From positions 8,117,540 to 8,177,539 of the forward strand of contig NC_064042.1 in NCBI RefSeq assembly GCF_932526225.1: a DNA stretch of 60,000 nt. The letters run 5' to 3'. Under the pieces are notes generated by a model, which was not told the DNA's origin, did no database searches, and saw only the letters and a list, made by a program, of their open reading frames with translations. The position numbers and the translations under genes are program-made. Source of the DNA: Nematostella vectensis (lineage: Eukaryota; Cnidaria; Anthozoa; Actiniaria; Edwardsiidae). Below, piece after piece: positions 58,639 to 60,000 of this stretch (within the stretch, counting starts at the first letter, position 1; every line of letters begins with the position of its first letter).

Positions 58639-58731
58639 AAATAGTTGAAGCTGTATTAAGAGGGAGTGGAACACAATGCAGAAACATCAAGAAACTATTT
58701 GAGGGCACAGCCACACCCGTCCTTTTTCAAG
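58639..58731 (+). CDS. candidate exon of an unidentified downstream gene
   Basis: Acceptor GATCTTACAG, donor TCAAG/GTATGT, symmetric phase 1-1, open and without low complexity: IVEAVLRGSGTQC, RNIKKLFEGTATPVLFQ. No domain recognised and no partner exon securely found. The donor is followed at once by a run of G. Confidence 0.4.
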
Positions 58732-60000
58732 GTATGTGGGGGGGGGGGGGGGGGGGGTAATTGCCCCCAGTGCCTCACCAATTGCTACAGTCCTGTAACT
58801 ATTGGCGCAGAAAGGCTCAAGTCCAAATGGGTCCTCCGGATCGATATCGTAAGTAAGTGATCATGAGAGACATATGGTCATGATGGTCAACAAACAAGTT
58901 TTCACGTTTCAAGTTCGCAGCTGTCTCTTGTTAGGTAAAGAAAAATAGCTTGTTTACATCTGTCCACCCATCGGAGAGCATTTCCTCGCCATTAGCGGTG
59001 TCCCAAAAGGTAAATATGCACCGTTTTAAAATTAAGTTCACGCGACTTTTATTGAAATAGGGCACATTTGCTGCGCTTCTCCTCAAATTTACAATCTCTG
59101 TCTAAGGTGAGGACTTTACAAAAAGATTCAACGAAGCAGTTCATTTAAAAGTACAGTCAATAGAAAATTGACAAGAAAGTAAGAGAAAAAAGAAGAAGAA
59201 TAGAGAAAGAGAGAAGGTGAAAAGAAAAACTCGAGGTCCGTACGAGATGGTAAGAGTTCAAAATGTGATATATTTTGTATTTTATATATTTTAAATTAGA
59301 ATAAGAACATTTGACCTAAACACAGTATTTACCTAAGAAGGACCCGTTGAAGATTTGATAGTTATATAAAAAAAAAAAACAGAAGAGACAGACTTGAATA
59401 TTTTTTTTACTTCTTTGACAATAGAGGAAAATTTTTCAAGTAGAATATTTCTTTTATCGGTCTTTATATAAAACATGACTAAAGGAACTATCTTCAACAA
59501 TCAACATTGTTTTCCGGGGCGGGTTGAGTAGCTCAACACCAGTCTGTTGCTTGCACCCGTCTTTTACAACTTTTACACTCGTTTTCAGTCACAGGTGAAC
59601 CCTTGTGTTTTTTGTTTCCGAGTCGCGACTGGTTTCTGGTGACGGAAGCCATTTCGGCTTTTAGACCGCTAAACAATGAGAGAGCGCCGAAAAGCACCAA
59701 ACAACGTAAAGCTAAGAAACAATTTGAACTTTCTTTTTATCTTTCTGTTTATCGGTATTTTCTCGATGACAGTAGCTAAAAAGGCGATCCACTTTGATGT
59801 TGCTTTGGTTGTGATCGATCTAAAGCTGTGACAGGAGCAGAACTGGAAAAATTTAAAAGTCACGATTGACGTTTACCAAAACACAGTTGTGACTCGTAAC
59901 GAAAGGCACAGGGTTCGAGTGTAACTGAAAACGAGTGTCAGTCGTTTTACAAAAAAATACTTGAAGAGAAGAATTCTAGTTAAAATGAATACAGGGCGGT
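58732..60000. other. no recognisable gene
   Basis: AT-rich sequence with A-runs and GA-rich patches. Short frames on both strands have no support. Exons of the gene suggested at 58639 may lie beyond the window. Confidence 0.4.

Overview
The window is animal nuclear DNA: spliced genes with phase-consistent introns, extracellular CUB/EGF/PAN modules, a peroxisomal AAA ATPase gene, many MITEs, a tRNA-derived SINE, a Ty3/Gypsy LTR retrotransposon and a Penelope-like element. Gene content and repeat style fit a cnidarian, most likely a sea anemone such as Nematostella. That assignment is an inference; no database was searched. Exon models were read by eye from homology, splice sites and intron phase, and in each of the three main genes the summed exons are an exact multiple of three.

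Layout. (1) 1-6.9 kb: MITE-rich sequence with a LINE scrap and two exons of a plus-strand proline-rich/SAM-domain gene. (2) 33955 to 6988, minus strand: a complete 13-exon tolloid/BMP1-like secreted astacin protease (signal peptide, short propeptide, astacin, CUB-CUB, EGF-EGF-EGF, CUB-CUB; 887 codons). (3) 14947-24313, plus strand, inside the 13-kb intron of that protease: a nested 314-codon gene (signal peptide, PAN-like, fibrinogen/Caspr-like domain, C-terminal RDEL). Its first coding exon is broken by a full-length, apparently very recent Ty3/Gypsy element (15088-19163, identical 192-bp LTRs, GAAGT target duplication), and its second intron holds a truncated Penelope-like element. (4) 33956-34569: a short divergent promoter region. 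(5) 34570-56753, plus strand: a complete 18-exon PEX1 gene (1310 codons), with a GC-AG intron and a degenerate first Walker A. (6) 56.8-60 kb: dispersed repeats and one candidate exon of a further gene.

The most striking pattern is that four minisatellite arrays, in two unrelated genes, are each built from the last bases of an exon plus its 5' splice site: EGF exon 2 (32-bp unit), EGF exon 3 (57/61-bp unit), PEX1 exon 14 (22-bp unit) and PEX1 exon 17 (43-bp unit, about 53 copies). Each array starts exactly at the exon/intron junction, so the real donor is followed by 13 to more than 50 near-copies. A related partial duplication of a 3' splice site lies before PEX1 exon 13. A second notable signal is a 13-nt perfect complementarity between the LTR retrotransposon's primer-binding position and its own LTR, suggesting Tf1-like self-priming.

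The protease and the nested protein are predicted to enter the secretory pathway. PEX1 works with PEX6 at the peroxisome to recycle the import receptor PEX5. Beyond the shared intergenic promoter and the nesting, nothing in the sequence links their functions.
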